Shown in pieces: positions 54,622 through 64,000 of a DNA stretch of 64,000 nt (the first letter of the stretch is position 1; each line of letters opens with the position of its first letter). Source of the stretch: Erythrobacteraceae bacterium E2-1 Yellow Sea (lineage in GTDB: Bacteria > Pseudomonadota > Alphaproteobacteria > Sphingomonadales > Sphingomonadaceae); the NCBI GenBank assembly GCA_014983025.1, contig JADCLP010000009.1, positions 1 through 64,000 of the forward strand. The letters are read 5' to 3'. Position numbers and translations under genes: made by a program. A model generated the notes under the pieces. That model did not search any database. It saw only the letters and a program-made list of their open reading frames with translations, and was not told the DNA's origin.

Positions 54622-55590
54622 TCAATCCGGCTTCCAGCCGATTTCTGCAAATTTGGCGGATCGCGGAACGTCTGTAACCGCTTCCTTGATCGTCAATGTT
54701 TCCCCAGGAGCGAGCTCGGATTTGGAAGGGGTGATTTCCCAACTGTACACGATCCGGTCCAGTTCATCACGCAACACAATCAGCACAGATGGTACACGTG
54801 TAGTTTCACGCCCGACATTGGTGATGCTGCCACTGGTCCCGAAATATTCCGTGCCGTTGGGCAAGGTGCGGCGATCTTGCTGTTCTGGCGGGAAATCCAG
54901 CACCAGTTCAGGCCTGTCGATGGCAAAGGTGGGGCGGCTGACGGGCACCCAATCCGGCATGCCCCAGTAACTGACTGCTGCGATCGTGCCCAAGGCCAGA
55001 ATCGCGAAAATGCCAGCAGCCGCAGTCCACAACTTCAGCGGATTACGGCGCGGGCGGAAGGGTGGTTCATAATCGAATTGCGATGGCTCTTCAGCCGCCG
55101 ATTCATAAAAACGCGGTTCAGCTTCTTCGGACGCGCTGTTTGGCACATCATAGCCAGGTGGCACATCGTCCGTTTCAGCAACGGATGCCGGCGTTTCAGT
55201 CGCAGCTGCGGCTACGGCGCGATCAAAGCGGCTCCAATGATTGACCGATGGGGCAGCAGGTTCAGAAGCTTCTGATTCGCTCTTGGTTTCAGTTTCTGGC
55301 TCTGGCGCAGGCTCATCATCGCCTGAAACAGTTTCAGAATCGGCTTCCACCTGATCTGCAGCCTCCGCAACATCATGCCCCTGGGCATCGCCTTCTTCCA
55401 CTTGCGGTTCGGGCATTGTTGAGGGTTCAGGTGCAGGTGGCGGAGGTGGGGCGTCCGGAACGTCCAGCTCTGGACCTTCCTGGTACCAGCTGTGTTTGCA
55501 TTTGGCACAGCGCACCGTGCGTCCATCAATGCCAATGGCATTGTCAGGCACGACATAACGCGTGTTGCAGGCAGGGCAGGCAATAATCAT
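54622..55590 (-). CDS. MJ0042-type zinc-ribbon membrane protein (DUF3426-like)
   Basis: 322 residues. N-terminal zinc ribbon CPACNTRY ... CAKCKHSW (about 5-35), a long acidic Pro/Glu-rich middle (40-170), a membrane helix (about 188-208) and a periplasmic domain (about 225-322: ITNVGRETTRVPSVLIVLRDELDRIVYSW). It is commonly found divergent from ftsE in alphaproteobacteria. Function unknown. Confidence 0.88.
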   Translation of the reverse strand: MIIACPACNTRYVVPDNAIGIDGRTVRCAKCKHSWYQEGPELDVPDAPPPPPAPEPSTMPEPQVEEGDAQGHDVAEAADQVEADSETVSGDDEPAPEPETETKSESEASEPAAPSVNHWSRFDRAVAAAATETPASVAETDDVPPGYDVPNSASEEAEPRFYESAAEEPSQFDYEPPFRPRRNPLKLWTAAAGIFAILALGTIAAVSYWGMPDWVPVSRPTFAIDRPELVLDFPPEQQDRRTLPNGTEYFGTSGSITNVGRETTRVPSVLIVLRDELDRIVYSWEITPSKSELAPGETLTIKEAVTDVPRSAKFAEIGWKPD

Positions 55591-55744
55591 GCAATGTCAG
55601 GCATTACGCACAAGCGAAAATCACTCAAGGGGGGCTGGGCCCAAGCGGGCCTAAACACCGTTTTTTTCCACATCGAAGGGGGATAATGGGCGTTGAAAGG
55701 ATGATTGGCTTTGCACAGGGCCATGCTTGGGATACAGCCGCGCC

Positions 55745-56497
55745 ATGAATGATGGGCCGGGCAATATCGTAACCTTTGACAATGTCGGGCTGCGTTACGG
55801 CACCGATCCAGAGGTGTTGAGCGACCTTTCCTTCAACCTGTTTTCGGGCCGATTCTATTTCCTCACTGGTGCCAGCGGGGCGGGCAAGACCAGCCTGCTG
55901 AAACTGTTATATCTGGCCCAACGCCCATCTCGCGGGGCCATCCGCATGTTCGGCAAGGACGTGATCACCACTCCACGTGATGAATTGCCGCATTTCCGCC
56001 GTCGGCTGGGCGTGGTGTTCCAGAATTTCCGCCTGGTCGATCACCTTTCGGCGTTTGACAATGTGGCGCTGCCATTGCGCGTTGCCGGCGTGCGCGAAGC
56101 AGAGCTGATGCGCCCTGTTGCCGAAATGCTCGATTGGGTCGGGTTGACGCATCGCGCACATGCCCTGCCGGCCACGCTTTCCGGCGGGGAACAACAACGC
56201 GTTGCCATCGCCCGCGCAGTGATCGGGCGGCCAGATCTGTTGGTGGCGGACGAGCCAACAGGCAATGTCGATCCTGATATGGCGCTTAAGCTGCTGCGCC
56301 TGTTTGAGGCATTGAACCGTTTGGGCACGACTGTGGTGGTGGCCACGCATGATGCCCATCTGCTGCAGAACGTTTCTGACTGTCTGATCATGCGGCTGGA
56401 CAAGGGCCGCCTGCACGACCCCACAGGTGCGCTGCGCTATCCCCCGCGCACCGATTACAAGCGCACGGCCACACAGCAAGCAGGGGATAAGACATGA
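55745..56497 (+). CDS. ftsE: Cell-division ATP-binding protein FtsE
   Basis: About 250 residues from ATG 55745. Walker A GASGAGKTS (about 38-46), signature LSGGEQQR, Walker B LLVADEPTGNVD. With FtsX it forms an ABC-type complex that activates peptidoglycan hydrolases at the septum. Overlaps ftsX by 4 bases. Confidence 0.95.
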   Translation: MNDGPGNIVTFDNVGLRYGTDPEVLSDLSFNLFSGRFYFLTGASGAGKTSLLKLLYLAQRPSRGAIRMFGKDVITTPRDELPHFRRRLGVVFQNFRLVDHLSAFDNVALPLRVAGVREAELMRPVAEMLDWVGLTHRAHALPATLSGGEQQRVAIARAVIGRPDLLVADEPTGNVDPDMALKLLRLFEALNRLGTTVVVATHDAHLLQNVSDCLIMRLDKGRLHDPTGALRYPPRTDYKRTATQQAGDKT

Positions 56498-57426
56498 TGC
56501 GCCCGCCACCGCCGGAACGCACCCAGAAAACGGGCCGCGCACGCTTTGGCGGCGAACGTGCAGCCGTGCTTGTCCCACGCCGCCATTTGAGCGGGCCGGT
56601 TCCATGGGTCATCGCCATCATGATTGCGCTGGTGGTGATTGCGGCAGCAGGTGGATTGGCGTTGGGAAATCTGGCCAAGACGGCCCGTGGCGAGCTGTCC
56701 GGTGCAGTCACGGTTCAGATCATCGAAGCTAATTCCGCGCTTCGTGAAGAGCAGGCCGTAATTGCCGCACAATTACTGGCACAGGATCCGGCAGTCGAAA
56801 GCCTGCGCACCGTGCCACAGGCAGAGCTGGACGAATTGCTGGAACCATGGCTGGGCACAGCTGAGGCTGGAAACCCTGTACCTATACCTGCACTGATTGA
56901 TGTGCAGTTACGCCGCGCGGCCAGCGAAGCGGAAATTGCCCGCTTGCAATCCCTTTTGAAACGGGGCGCACCAGCCGCCCGGGTGGATGCACAATCACAT
57001 TGGTTGCAACCGGTCTATTCTGCCCTGTCGGCCATGCAATATCTGGCTCTGACTATGATTGCATTGTTGCTGTTGACCAGCGTGGCCGCTGTGTGGCTGG
57101 CAGCACGCAGTTCCTTCGCCAACCATCGTGATACCGTGGAAATCGTTCATCTTCTGGGTGGTACGGACAAGCAGATCGCAAGGATTTTCCAGCGTTCGGT
57201 CGCAATCGATGCCATGCTGGGCGGCATAGTGGGCCTGGCGCTGGGTGCCGCAGCCAGCTGGTTGATCGCGCGGCAATTTTCCGGGCTGGAATCGGGTATG
57301 GTGTCGGCTGGCTCGCTGGCGCCGGTCGACTGGTTTGTGATCGCACTGATCCCTTTGCTGGGGGTAGGAATTGCCATGCTGACAGCCCGTATCACTGTGA
57401 CTTCTGCCTTGAGACGAATGCTATGA
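56494..57426 (+). CDS. ftsX: Cell-division protein FtsX
   Basis: 310 residues, four membrane helices (about 36-56, 185-205, 235-255, 275-300) and a periplasmic loop between the first two. Basic cytoplasmic N-terminus. Partner of FtsE. Overlaps the YdcF gene by 4 bases. Confidence 0.93.
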   Translation: MMRPPPPERTQKTGRARFGGERAAVLVPRRHLSGPVPWVIAIMIALVVIAAAGGLALGNLAKTARGELSGAVTVQIIEANSALREEQAVIAAQLLAQDPAVESLRTVPQAELDELLEPWLGTAEAGNPVPIPALIDVQLRRAASEAEIARLQSLLKRGAPAARVDAQSHWLQPVYSALSAMQYLALTMIALLLLTSVAAVWLAARSSFANHRDTVEIVHLLGGTDKQIARIFQRSVAIDAMLGGIVGLALGAAASWLIARQFSGLESGMVSAGSLAPVDWFVIALIPLLGVGIAMLTARITVTSALRRML

Positions 57427-57953
57427 TCGTCCGTTTTTTCGCCACGCTTTTTCTGATCTGGGCCCTTGGCTTCATGGGTTTTGTCGCCACGCTGCCGCAA
57501 CCAGCGGGCAAGGTGCAAACCGATGCTGTTGTCGTGCTGACAGGCGGTGCTGGCCGCATTCCGCATGGGCTGGAGGTTCTGGAGCAGGGGCAGGCTGACC
57601 AATTACTGGTGACAGGCGTAGATCCCGAAGTAACGCCCAATGAATTCGCCGCAGAATATGGCGTTTCGCGGCGGCGCATGCGGTGCTGCGTCACACTGGG
57701 CTTTACGGCCACAGATACGCGCGGAAATGCCCGCGAAACCGCCGAATGGGTGGCGGAACACGATATTTCCACCTTGCGCTTGGTAACGACAGATTGGCAC
57801 ATGCGCCGCGCAGCAAGCGAAATCACCCGCACCCTGCCCGCCAATGTCACCGTAATCCGCGATGCGGTGCCTTCTGGCATCAAGATTACCACATTGTTTG
57901 TGGAATATAACAAGCTATTGGCCAGCTGGCTGGCCGCACAGATCAATTGGTAA
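57423..57953 (+). CDS. YdcF-family (DUF218) protein
   Basis: 176 residues: N-terminal membrane helix, then the DUF218 domain (DAVVVLTGGAGRIPHGLEVL, NARETAEWV, STLRLVTTDWHMRRAA). The family is implicated in envelope metabolism. It lies in a tight run ftsE-ftsX-ydcF-plsC, suggesting an envelope operon. Confidence 0.9.
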   Translation: MIVRFFATLFLIWALGFMGFVATLPQPAGKVQTDAVVVLTGGAGRIPHGLEVLEQGQADQLLVTGVDPEVTPNEFAAEYGVSRRRMRCCVTLGFTATDTRGNARETAEWVAEHDISTLRLVTTDWHMRRAASEITRTLPANVTVIRDAVPSGIKITTLFVEYNKLLASWLAAQINW

Positions 57954-57960
57954 GACTGCG

Positions 57961-58641
57961 ATGAATGTAATCCGCAGCCTGATTTTTTATCTGCTGTTCT
58001 ATAGCGTCAGCATATTCCATGTCCTTGGCTCTGTCCTGGCCATTCCCTTCAGCACCAGATTGTTGTGGGCGGCAGTGCGCGGCTGGGCCCAGTGGCATCG
58101 CTGGTGCGTAACCCATATTCTGGGAATCGACATTGTAATGGAAGGCGATGTGCCCGATGGGCCAACGCTGTTCGTGGGCAAGCATGAAAGCTTTTTCGAA
58201 GCGATTGATGCCCCCGCCCTGCACCGTGATCCAAGTGTTTTTGCCAAGCAGGAACTGTTTTCCATCCCCGGCTGGGGCCGCGCCGCCCATGGATATGGCC
58301 TGATCCCAGTGGCGCGCGACCAGGGTGCAAAAACGCTGCGCAACATGCTGTCCAACGCGCGCGAGAAGGTGGCAGACGGGCGGCCACTGGTGATTTTTCC
58401 TGAAGGGACGCGTGTGCCCCATGGTGAACGCCGGCCACTGCTGTCTGGCTTTGCCGGTATCTACAAATTGCTGGGCCTGCCGGTGGTGCCGGTAGCGGTC
58501 AACAGTGGCCCGCTCTACCATCGAAAATGGAAGAAACGCGGCACAATCATCTATCGTTTTGGCGAGGTAATTCCCCCTGGCCTGCCGCGTGACGAGGTTG
58601 AGGCGCGCGTCCACGCGGCCATCAATGCGCTGAATGATTGA
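57961..58641 (+). CDS. plsC: 1-acyl-sn-glycerol-3-phosphate acyltransferase
   Basis: 226 residues from ATG 57961. Acyltransferase block I KHESFFEA shows an H-x4-E variant of the usual H-x4-D; block III FPEGTRVPHGE is clear. It makes phosphatidic acid in the inner membrane. Seven bases after the YdcF gene. Confidence 0.9.
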   Translation: MNVIRSLIFYLLFYSVSIFHVLGSVLAIPFSTRLLWAAVRGWAQWHRWCVTHILGIDIVMEGDVPDGPTLFVGKHESFFEAIDAPALHRDPSVFAKQELFSIPGWGRAAHGYGLIPVARDQGAKTLRNMLSNAREKVADGRPLVIFPEGTRVPHGERRPLLSGFAGIYKLLGLPVVPVAVNSGPLYHRKWKKRGTIIYRFGEVIPPGLPRDEVEARVHAAINALND

Positions 58642-58675
58642 GGGCCAGTTACGACCAGGGTCAGTCTGGCGCTTT

Positions 58676-58729
58676 CCCCTGCCCAACCCACGATAGTTGC
58701 CAGTCATAATATCGGGTGGTTGGGCGGGG
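58676..58729. repeat. Long imperfect inverted repeat between plsC and tyrA
   Basis: CCCCTGCCCAACCCACGAT (58676-58694) and ATCGGGTGGTTGGGCGGGG (58711-58729) pair almost completely, around 16 bases. No T-run follows on either side. Likely a convergent terminator or a REP-like repeat. Confidence 0.55.
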
Positions 58730-58776
58730 GAGAGGGCCGGCACCGTTACGAGCCAGAAAACACCGTCGCCAATAGA

Positions 58777-59679
58777 CTAGTGCCCGCGGCCGAAATCCGG
58801 CTTGGCATCATCCTGCCCCTGTTCGATAATCGAACGGCGTATGGCACGGGTACGTTCAAACAGATCGAACAGTGCATCGCCATCTCCAGATCGGATCGCG
58901 CGCTGCATGGCAGTAAGATCTTCGGTAAACCGCCCCAACATTTCCAGCACTGCGGATTTGTTATGTAGAAACACATCGCGCCACATGGTCGGATCTGACG
59001 CAGCAATACGGGTGAAATCGCGGAAACCACCGGCAGAATATTTGATCACTTCGCTGCGCGTCACATCTTCCAGATCGGATGCAGTGCCCACAATAGTAAA
59101 GGCGATCAGATGCGGGATATGGCTGGTAACGGCCAGCACCAGATCATGATGCTGCGGGTCCATAATTTCGATCCGCGCACCCAAAGCAGCCCAGAAAGCA
59201 GAGAGCGCGTCCACATGCTGCGGGTTGGCCCATTCGGGCGGAGTGATGATGCACCAACGATTGGCAAACAGGGTGGCAAAGCCGGCATCCGGCCCGCTCT
59301 GCTCAGTGCCGGCTACTGGGTGCGCTGGAACCACGCTGACGCCTGGCAATGCGGCGGTCAGATCTTCCACCACACTCTGCTTCGATGAACCAACATCAGT
59401 TACAATAACGCCAGCAGGCAAATGCGGCGCCATATCATGCGCCACGCCTGCCATCGCGCCAACTGGCACACACAGAATGACCAGATCGGCATTGGCCACC
59501 GCCCCTGCCAGTGTGTCACAAACCTTGCCCACCAGCCCACGCCCTGCCGCCCGTGCGCGCACGGCAGGGCTGGCATCATAACCGGTCGTGACGATCTGCG
59601 GCGCGTGTTCATGGCAGGAAAGGCCAACCGAACCGCCCAGCAAGCCCAACCCGATGATCGCGACCCGATCAATGCTCAC
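58777..59679 (-). CDS. tyrA: Prephenate/arogenate dehydrogenase
   Basis: 300 residues. NAD(P) Rossmann motif [10 protein letters not shown] (about 9-18), [12 protein letters not shown] (about 119-130) and the C-terminal helical domain ([22 protein letters not shown]). It makes the direct precursor of tyrosine. Coupled to hisC by a 4-base overlap. Confidence 0.93.
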   Translation of the reverse strand: MSIDRVAIIGLGLLGGSVGLSCHEHAPQIVTTGYDASPAVRARAAGRGLVGKVCDTLAGAVANADLVILCVPVGAMAGVAHDMAPHLPAGVIVTDVGSSKQSVVEDLTAALPGVSVVPAHPVAGTEQSGPDAGFATLFANRWCIITPPEWANPQHVDALSAFWAALGARIEIMDPQHHDLVLAVTSHIPHLIAFTIVGTASDLEDVTRSEVIKYSAGGFRDFTRIAASDPTMWRDVFLHNKSAVLEMLGRFTEDLTAMQRAIRSGDGDALFDLFERTRAIRRSIIEQGQDDAKPDFGRGH

Positions 59680-60788
59680 GAGATATTCTCCGCCAGATCG
59701 CGCAGCACAGCTGCGATCACATCCATGTCCTGCGCTGTGCCGATGGTGATGCGCAATGCGTTGGGCAGGCCCTGCCCCGGCAGGTGCCTGACAGCGTAAC
59801 CAGCTTCACCAATAGCGGAGAGAGCAGTTTCGGCCTTCAGCGCCCCTTCAAACAGGATCAACAGAAAATTGGCGCTGCTGGGTATGGGGCGCAAACCGTG
59901 GTTACCCAAAGCTTCTATCGCTGCGGTAAAGCGCGCCAGTTCGGCAGTATTGTGATCACGGCTGTCCGCCACGAATTGCTGGTCCGCCATGGCAGCACAG
60001 GCCGCAGCCTGCCCACCGATGGTGACATTGAACGGCCCGCGGATGCGGTTCAGAACATCCACCAGATGCGGTGCACCCGTGGCCCAACCGATCCGTTCAC
60101 CCGCCAACCCGTAAATCTTTGAAAATGTGCGTGTGACCACAACATTGTTATGGCGTGCCGCCAGTTCCATGCCGCCATCACCCTCACCCTCTGCCAGATA
60201 TTCGGCATAGGCTTGGTCCACCACCAGCAACACATCTGCGGGTAGCCCGGCATGCAACCGCTCCAGCTCTGTACGCGGCAGATAAGTACCGGTGGGATTA
60301 TTGGGGTTGGCAATAAAGACCACGCGTGTGCGATCATTCACTGCCGCCAGCAGCACGTCGACATCAGCGCCATAATCCTTGTCCGCCACCTCAACCGGGA
60401 TGGCGCCGCAACGGCGGGCAGCAATATCATAAACAGAAAAGCTGAACCGGCTGAACAGCACCTCATCCCCTGGCCCAGCAAAGCCTTGCGCCACCAGATT
60501 GAGCAATTCGTCCGACCCCGTACCGCAAACAATCCGTGCCGGATCAATCCCGTGCAATCCGCCGATTGCCGCGCGAAGCGCCGTGGAATCAGGATCAGGA
60601 TAAGAGCTGGGATCGCCCGCCTCTGCCCGCGCTTGCAGTGCTGCAGCACTGGTGCCCAGCGGGTTTTCATTGGCGGACAATTTCTTGAGCACGCGCCCGT
60701 CAGCCGCTTTCGACTTGCCCGGCACATAGGCATGAATGTCCATGATCCAGGGTTTGCCTTCGGGGCGGGATGATGTTGGGCCGGTCAT
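59676..60788 (-). CDS. hisC: Histidinol-phosphate aminotransferase family protein (also likely aromatic aminotransferase)
   Basis: 370 residues from ATG 60788. PLP enzyme with [11 protein letters not shown] (about 157-167), [10 protein letters not shown] and the lysine in [16 protein letters not shown] (about 215-230). In many alphaproteobacteria the hisC next to tyrA also serves phenylalanine and tyrosine synthesis, and the coupling with tyrA fits that. Divergent from metX. Confidence 0.92.
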   Translation of the reverse strand: MTGPTSSRPEGKPWIMDIHAYVPGKSKAADGRVLKKLSANENPLGTSAAALQARAEAGDPSSYPDPDSTALRAAIGGLHGIDPARIVCGTGSDELLNLVAQGFAGPGDEVLFSRFSFSVYDIAARRCGAIPVEVADKDYGADVDVLLAAVNDRTRVVFIANPNNPTGTYLPRTELERLHAGLPADVLLVVDQAYAEYLAEGEGDGGMELAARHNNVVVTRTFSKIYGLAGERIGWATGAPHLVDVLNRIRGPFNVTIGGQAAACAAMADQQFVADSRDHNTAELARFTAAIEALGNHGLRPIPSSANFLLILFEGALKAETALSAIGEAGYAVRHLPGQGLPNALRITIGTAQDMDVIAAVLRDLAENIS

Positions 60789-60907
60789 AACGGCGCGGCG
60801 CATAGCGGCTTTACGGAGTGAAAGACAGCCTGAAATAAGGCGTGAAAGCATGCACAAACAATCGCCCGATTGACAGCAGGGCCCGCCTCGCCCAATCCCG
60901 CGCCACC

Positions 60908-62002
60908 ATGGCACCTGCACACGCACATAAGAGCCTGAAGCTCTCCCACGATCTGCCGCTGGACAGCGGGCAGGTGCTGTCGGGTGTGGAAATCGCCTAT
61001 GAAACCTATGGCGAGCTGAACACAGACAAATCAAATGCGATCCTGATCTGCCATGCGCTGACGGGGGACCAATATGTCGCCTCTACCCACCCCATCACCG
61101 GCAAGCCGGGATGGTGGGAAGCCATGGTTGGGCCCGGAAAACCGATTGATACCGGCCGCTTTCAGGTGATCTGCGCCAATGTGCTGGGCAGCTGCATGGG
61201 TTCCACCGGCCCTGCCAGCCCGGCGGCTGATGGCGCACCCTATGCCATGCGCTTCCCCGTCATCACCATCCGTGACATGGTGCGCGGGCTGGTCGCACTG
61301 CTTGATGGGCTGGGCATTGCAAAACTGCATACTGTCGTGGGCGGTTCCATGGGCGGAATGCAGGCACTGAGCATGGCCGCCAATTTTCCCGATCGGGCCG
61401 AACGCGTGCTGGCAATTGCCACCACGGCACGCCATTCGGCGCAGAATATCGCCTTTCATGAAGTTGGGCGGCAGGCGATCATGGCCGATCCCAACTGGAA
61501 TGGCGGCGATTATTATGGCGGCGCCGAGCCAGATGCCGGCCTCGCCGTGGCACGCATGGCTGCGCATATCACTTACCTTTCGGAAGAAGGGCTGACAGAG
61601 AAGTTTGGCCGCCGCCTGCAGGATCGTGATGCCAAAAGCTTTGGCTTTGACGCTGATTTTCAGGTGGAAAGCTATCTGCGCTATCAGGGAAGCGGCTTTA
61701 CCCAGCGGTTTGATGCCAACAGCTACCTCTACATCACCCGTGCGATGGATTATTTCGACCTGGCAGAAGAGCATGGCGGCAAGCTGGCCAATGCCTTTGC
61801 CGGTGCCAAGGCGCGGTTTTGCCTGGTCAGCTTTGACAGCGACTGGCTTTATCCCACAGCTGAATCACGCCACGTGGTCCACGCGCTGAATGCGGCGGGC
61901 GCGCCGGTCAGCTTTGTCGAACTATCAGCCCCCTTTGGGCATGACAGTTTCCTGCTGGATGTCCCGGCGCTGGACCGAGTGGTCAAGGGGTTCCTGAAAT
62001 GA
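60908..62002 (+). CDS. metX: Homoserine O-acetyltransferase (or O-succinyltransferase) MetX
   Basis: 364 residues from ATG 60908; a further in-frame ATG at 60842 would lengthen it. Alpha/beta-hydrolase fold: nucleophile [12 protein letters not shown] (about 142-153), catalytic aspartate in SFDSDWLYP and histidine in [10 protein letters not shown]. First step of methionine synthesis. metW follows with a 4-base overlap, as is usual. Acyl specificity cannot be fixed by eye. Confidence 0.93.
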   Translation: MAPAHAHKSLKLSHDLPLDSGQVLSGVEIAYETYGELNTDKSNAILICHALTGDQYVASTHPITGKPGWWEAMVGPGKPIDTGRFQVICANVLGSCMGSTGPASPAADGAPYAMRFPVITIRDMVRGLVALLDGLGIAKLHTVVGGSMGGMQALSMAANFPDRAERVLAIATTARHSAQNIAFHEVGRQAIMADPNWNGGDYYGGAEPDAGLAVARMAAHITYLSEEGLTEKFGRRLQDRDAKSFGFDADFQVESYLRYQGSGFTQRFDANSYLYITRAMDYFDLAEEHGGKLANAFAGAKARFCLVSFDSDWLYPTAESRHVVHALNAAGAPVSFVELSAPFGHDSFLLDVPALDRVVKGFLK

Positions 62003-62586
62003 GCCTGCGCCCCGATCTTGCCGTGATTGCCCAAAGCATTCCGCGCGGCGCGCGCGTGCTGGATATTGGCTGCGGCGATGGCAGTCTGATGGCAGAATTG
62101 ACCGCGCTTAGCGGCGTGGATGCGCGCGGTATGGAAATTGATGCCGAGCATGTCGAACGCTGCGTGGCACGCGGGCTGTCAGTCATTCAGGGCGATGCCG
62201 ATCGCGACCTGGTCGATTACCCAGACAAGTCGTTCGACGTCGCAATCCTTTCACAAACACTGCAAACAACGCGGCGGCCCGATCTGATGCTGGATCAATT
62301 GCTGCGCGTGGGGCGGCAGGCCTTTGTCTCCTTCCCCAATTTCGGCCATTGGCGCATGCGTGCCGGGCTGGCGCTGGGCGGGCGCATGCCGGTGACGCGC
62401 GCCATGCCCGTCACCTGGTATGAAACCGCCAATATCCACCACATGACAATCAAGGATTTCAATGATCTGCTGGCGTTGAAAGGTGTCAATGTGGAAGGTT
62501 GCTGGTTCTTCGCGCATGATGCCGTGATCAGTTCCGCCAGTGCCAATTGGCGCGCGGAATATGCGCTTTACCAACTGAGCCGCTGA
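61999..62586 (+). CDS. metW: Methionine biosynthesis protein MetW
   Basis: 195 residues, methyltransferase-like fold ([34 protein letters not shown]). MetW partners MetX in methionine synthesis and activates it in some bacteria. Coupled to metX by ATGA. Confidence 0.93.
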   Translation: MSLRPDLAVIAQSIPRGARVLDIGCGDGSLMAELTALSGVDARGMEIDAEHVERCVARGLSVIQGDADRDLVDYPDKSFDVAILSQTLQTTRRPDLMLDQLLRVGRQAFVSFPNFGHWRMRAGLALGGRMPVTRAMPVTWYETANIHHMTIKDFNDLLALKGVNVEGCWFFAHDAVISSASANWRAEYALYQLSR

Positions 62587-62643
62587 ATGCGCATCCCGAA
62601 TGATGTAGCGCGCGGTTCAGCTTTGCAGCTATAGGATCAAGCC

Positions 62644-62994
62644 ATGACGCTGACCATGATCTCCGCCGCGCTACTGATGGCCACACAGGCACCGGCCTCC
62701 GCCCCTGAACTTGCGCCCGCCAGCCAAACCGCCTTGCGCTGCTCGGCCGCCTTCGCGCTGGTTTCCTTCGGGCAGGAAGTGGGTGATGCAGAGGCGACGA
62801 AATGGCCATCAATGGAACCGCGCGGGCGCGAATATTTTATCCGTGTCATGGCAAAAATCATGGATGAAACGGGTTTGGATCGGGAAAGCGTGGCCACAAT
62901 GGCAGAGAAACAGGCCAAGCTGCTGCTCGACAATCAGGAAATTGAGGCCATCATGCCCCAATGCCTGATATTGCTTGACCAATCAGGCATCTGA
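62644..62994 (+). CDS. Small exported hypothetical protein
   Basis: 116 residues. N-terminus may be a signal peptide (MTLTMISAALLMATQAPAS). Two cysteines (about 33 and 107) could form a disulfide. No family recognised. It lies alone between metW and the GST. Confidence 0.6.
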   Translation: MTLTMISAALLMATQAPASAPELAPASQTALRCSAAFALVSFGQEVGDAEATKWPSMEPRGREYFIRVMAKIMDETGLDRESVATMAEKQAKLLLDNQEIEAIMPQCLILLDQSGI

Positions 62995-63046
62995 AAACTC
63001 GCATTTACCGCATCAGCGCCGGTGGATTTCACCCGATTATTCAGGC

Positions 63047-63733
63047 ATGAGCAGCATCAGCATGTGGCTCCTCTATCAATTTCCGCTCTGCCCCTTCAGC
63101 CGCAAGATTCGTCTGCTGCTGGGCGAAAAGAACATCGCTTATGATCTGGCGCGCGAAGACCCATGGGCTGCGAGCGACCAGTTCTATGATCTGAACCCGG
63201 CAGGGCGCACGCCTGTGCTGGTCAACCAGCAACGCAATATCGTGCTGTGTGACAGCAGGGCAATCGCGGAATATTTTGAAGAGACTGTCGACAAATCGCC
63301 CATGATCAATGGCACTGCCGCCAATCGAGCGGAAATCCGCCGCCTGGTCGCGCTGTTTGACGAAAATTTCTATAATGATGTGACTGTGCCGCTGCTGAAT
63401 GAACGGATGAAGAAGCGGTTGGTTCTGCGCCAACCGCCTGATTCACGCATGCTGCGCCAGGCGATGAAGATGGCGCATGGTCACCTTGATTACATGGACT
63501 GGCTGATTGACAATCGCCCATGGCTGGCGGGTTCAACCATGAGCCTGGCCGATCTGGCTGCTGCGGCGCAGATTTCTGTGGCTGATTATCTGGGCGGTAT
63601 CGATTGGGATGGGCATGAACAGACACGCGGCTGGTATTCGGTGTTCAAGAGCCGCCCCAGCTTTCGCCCGCTGCTGAGCGAGCGGATGGACGTGATCCAG
63701 CCGCCAGCGCATTATGCGAAGCTGGATATGTGA
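63047..63733 (+). CDS. Glutathione S-transferase family protein
   Basis: 228 residues from ATG 63047. Thioredoxin-like N-terminal domain with FPLCPFSRKIRLLLGEK (Cys and Ser in the active-site region) and DSRAIAEYFEE (glutathione-binding), then an all-helical C-terminal domain (LADLAAAAQISVADYLGG). Substrate unknown. Confidence 0.85.
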   Translation: MSSISMWLLYQFPLCPFSRKIRLLLGEKNIAYDLAREDPWAASDQFYDLNPAGRTPVLVNQQRNIVLCDSRAIAEYFEETVDKSPMINGTAANRAEIRRLVALFDENFYNDVTVPLLNERMKKRLVLRQPPDSRMLRQAMKMAHGHLDYMDWLIDNRPWLAGSTMSLADLAAAAQISVADYLGGIDWDGHEQTRGWYSVFKSRPSFRPLLSERMDVIQPPAHYAKLDM

Positions 63734-63828
63734 TCGGTTTTGTTTTTCGCACACCCCCGCTGGCAGGCAATCACACTTGTAGTTCATTCTAAGCGAACCG
63801 ATATCGAGTGAAATCGAAAGGTAGCTTT

Positions 63829-64000
63829 ATGACCGATCCAAAGGACATTCCAGAATCTGAATGGCGCGAAAGGCTGACGCCAGAACAATATCATGTCCTG
63901 CGCGAAGCGGGGACTGAACGCGCCTTTACCGGCCAATATGACAAGCATTTTGAAGAGGGCAGCTATGCCTGTGCCGGTTGTGGCACCGTGCTGTTTGAAA
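63829..64000 (+). CDS. msrB: Peptide methionine sulfoxide reductase MsrB, N-terminal part (cut by window end)
   Basis: 57 residues visible: WRERLTPEQYHVLREAGTE, then GQYDKHFEEGSYACAGCGT with the first zinc-binding CxxC. It repairs the R isomer of oxidised methionine. Start ATG 63829 has a GAAAGG ribosome site. The rest lies beyond 64000. Confidence 0.93.
   Translation, partial: MTDPKDIPESEWRERLTPEQYHVLREAGTERAFTGQYDKHFEEGSYACAGCGTVLFE

Noticed and set aside
54261..54677. Protein-coding frame across the tRNA-Leu gene
   Set aside because: The region folds as a full leucine tRNA on the minus strand, and the frame has no family similarity.
60789..60907. SAM riboswitch upstream of metX
   Set aside because: The 119 bp before metX do not show the conserved SAM-II or SAM/SAH riboswitch stems or pseudoknot that I know from alphaproteobacteria.
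1..64000. CRISPR arrays, prophage or secretion-system clusters
   Set aside because: No regularly spaced repeats, integrases, phage structural genes or secretion ATPases were seen anywhere in the window.

Overview
The window looks like a piece of a sphingomonad chromosome (Alphaproteobacteria, Sphingomonadales, probably near Erythrobacteraceae). The reasons are the moderately high GC, the abundance of TonB-dependent receptors, an alphaproteobacterial NDUFA12-type complex I subunit, an MJ0042 zinc-ribbon protein beside ftsEX, a metX-metW pair, and a cbb3 oxidase cluster behind an FNR-type regulator. The genus is an inference from gene content only. Almost everything is core metabolism. I see no phage, CRISPR array, plasmid function or secondary-metabolite cluster. 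The only clear mobile DNA is the end of an IS6-family element at the left edge.

Layout. 1-800: an IS end interrupting a DcaP-like porin. 974-11779: an acetate module with acs, the CrbR/CrbS-type two-component system, the ActP-type symporter with its DUF4212 partner, a DEDDh exonuclease and a CBS/DUF294 protein. 11842-16915: tyrosine catabolism (hppD and a frameshifted VOC gene), a Baeyer-Villiger-type monooxygenase, a CinA-like protein and an OmpA-family protein. 17422-25652: the usually compact tRNA-Trp/secE/nusG/rplK/rplA block, here interrupted twice, by a copper-type TonB receptor plus DUF2946 gene and by an alanine symporter plus a long DUF4236 protein. 25768-35175: aat, two lipoproteins, NDUFA12, recX, a stand-alone fatty-acyl-AMP ligase, DUF389, a TelA/XpaC/PHA-granule trio and tonB. 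35304-41121: a TonB receptor, a 2OG-Fe(II) oxygenase, a NupC nucleoside transporter and a VUT/queuosine-precursor transporter. 41211-52088: ompW, an FNR-type regulator, the microaerobic ccoNOQP-GHIS cluster and hemN. 52188-58641: aldehyde dehydrogenase with DUF779, tRNA-Leu, a zinc-ribbon protein, ftsEX, a YdcF protein and plsC. 58777-64000: tyrA-hisC, metX-metW, a small exported protein, a GST and the start of msrB.

How it works together. Acetate is taken up by ActP/DUF4212, activated by Acs and probably sensed through CrbS/CrbR. A 17-bp perfect palindrome lies in the acs promoter region. Low oxygen is probably read by the FNR-type protein: two exact TTGAT-N4-ATCAA boxes flank its gene, one shared with ompW and one in front of ccoN. 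They would tie OmpW, the high-affinity oxidase, its copper and redox maturation factors and possibly the anaerobic haem enzyme HemN into one response.

The observations I rate highest are the doubly interrupted secE-nusG-rplKA block, the pairing of an intact 2OG oxygenase with a nucleoside transporter and TonB receptor, the FNR regulon with atypical cysteine spacing, the IS-inactivated porin, and the orphan DUF4236 protein beside tRNA-Trp. I do not see a convincing wholly new multi-gene system. All calls are by eye, without database searches.
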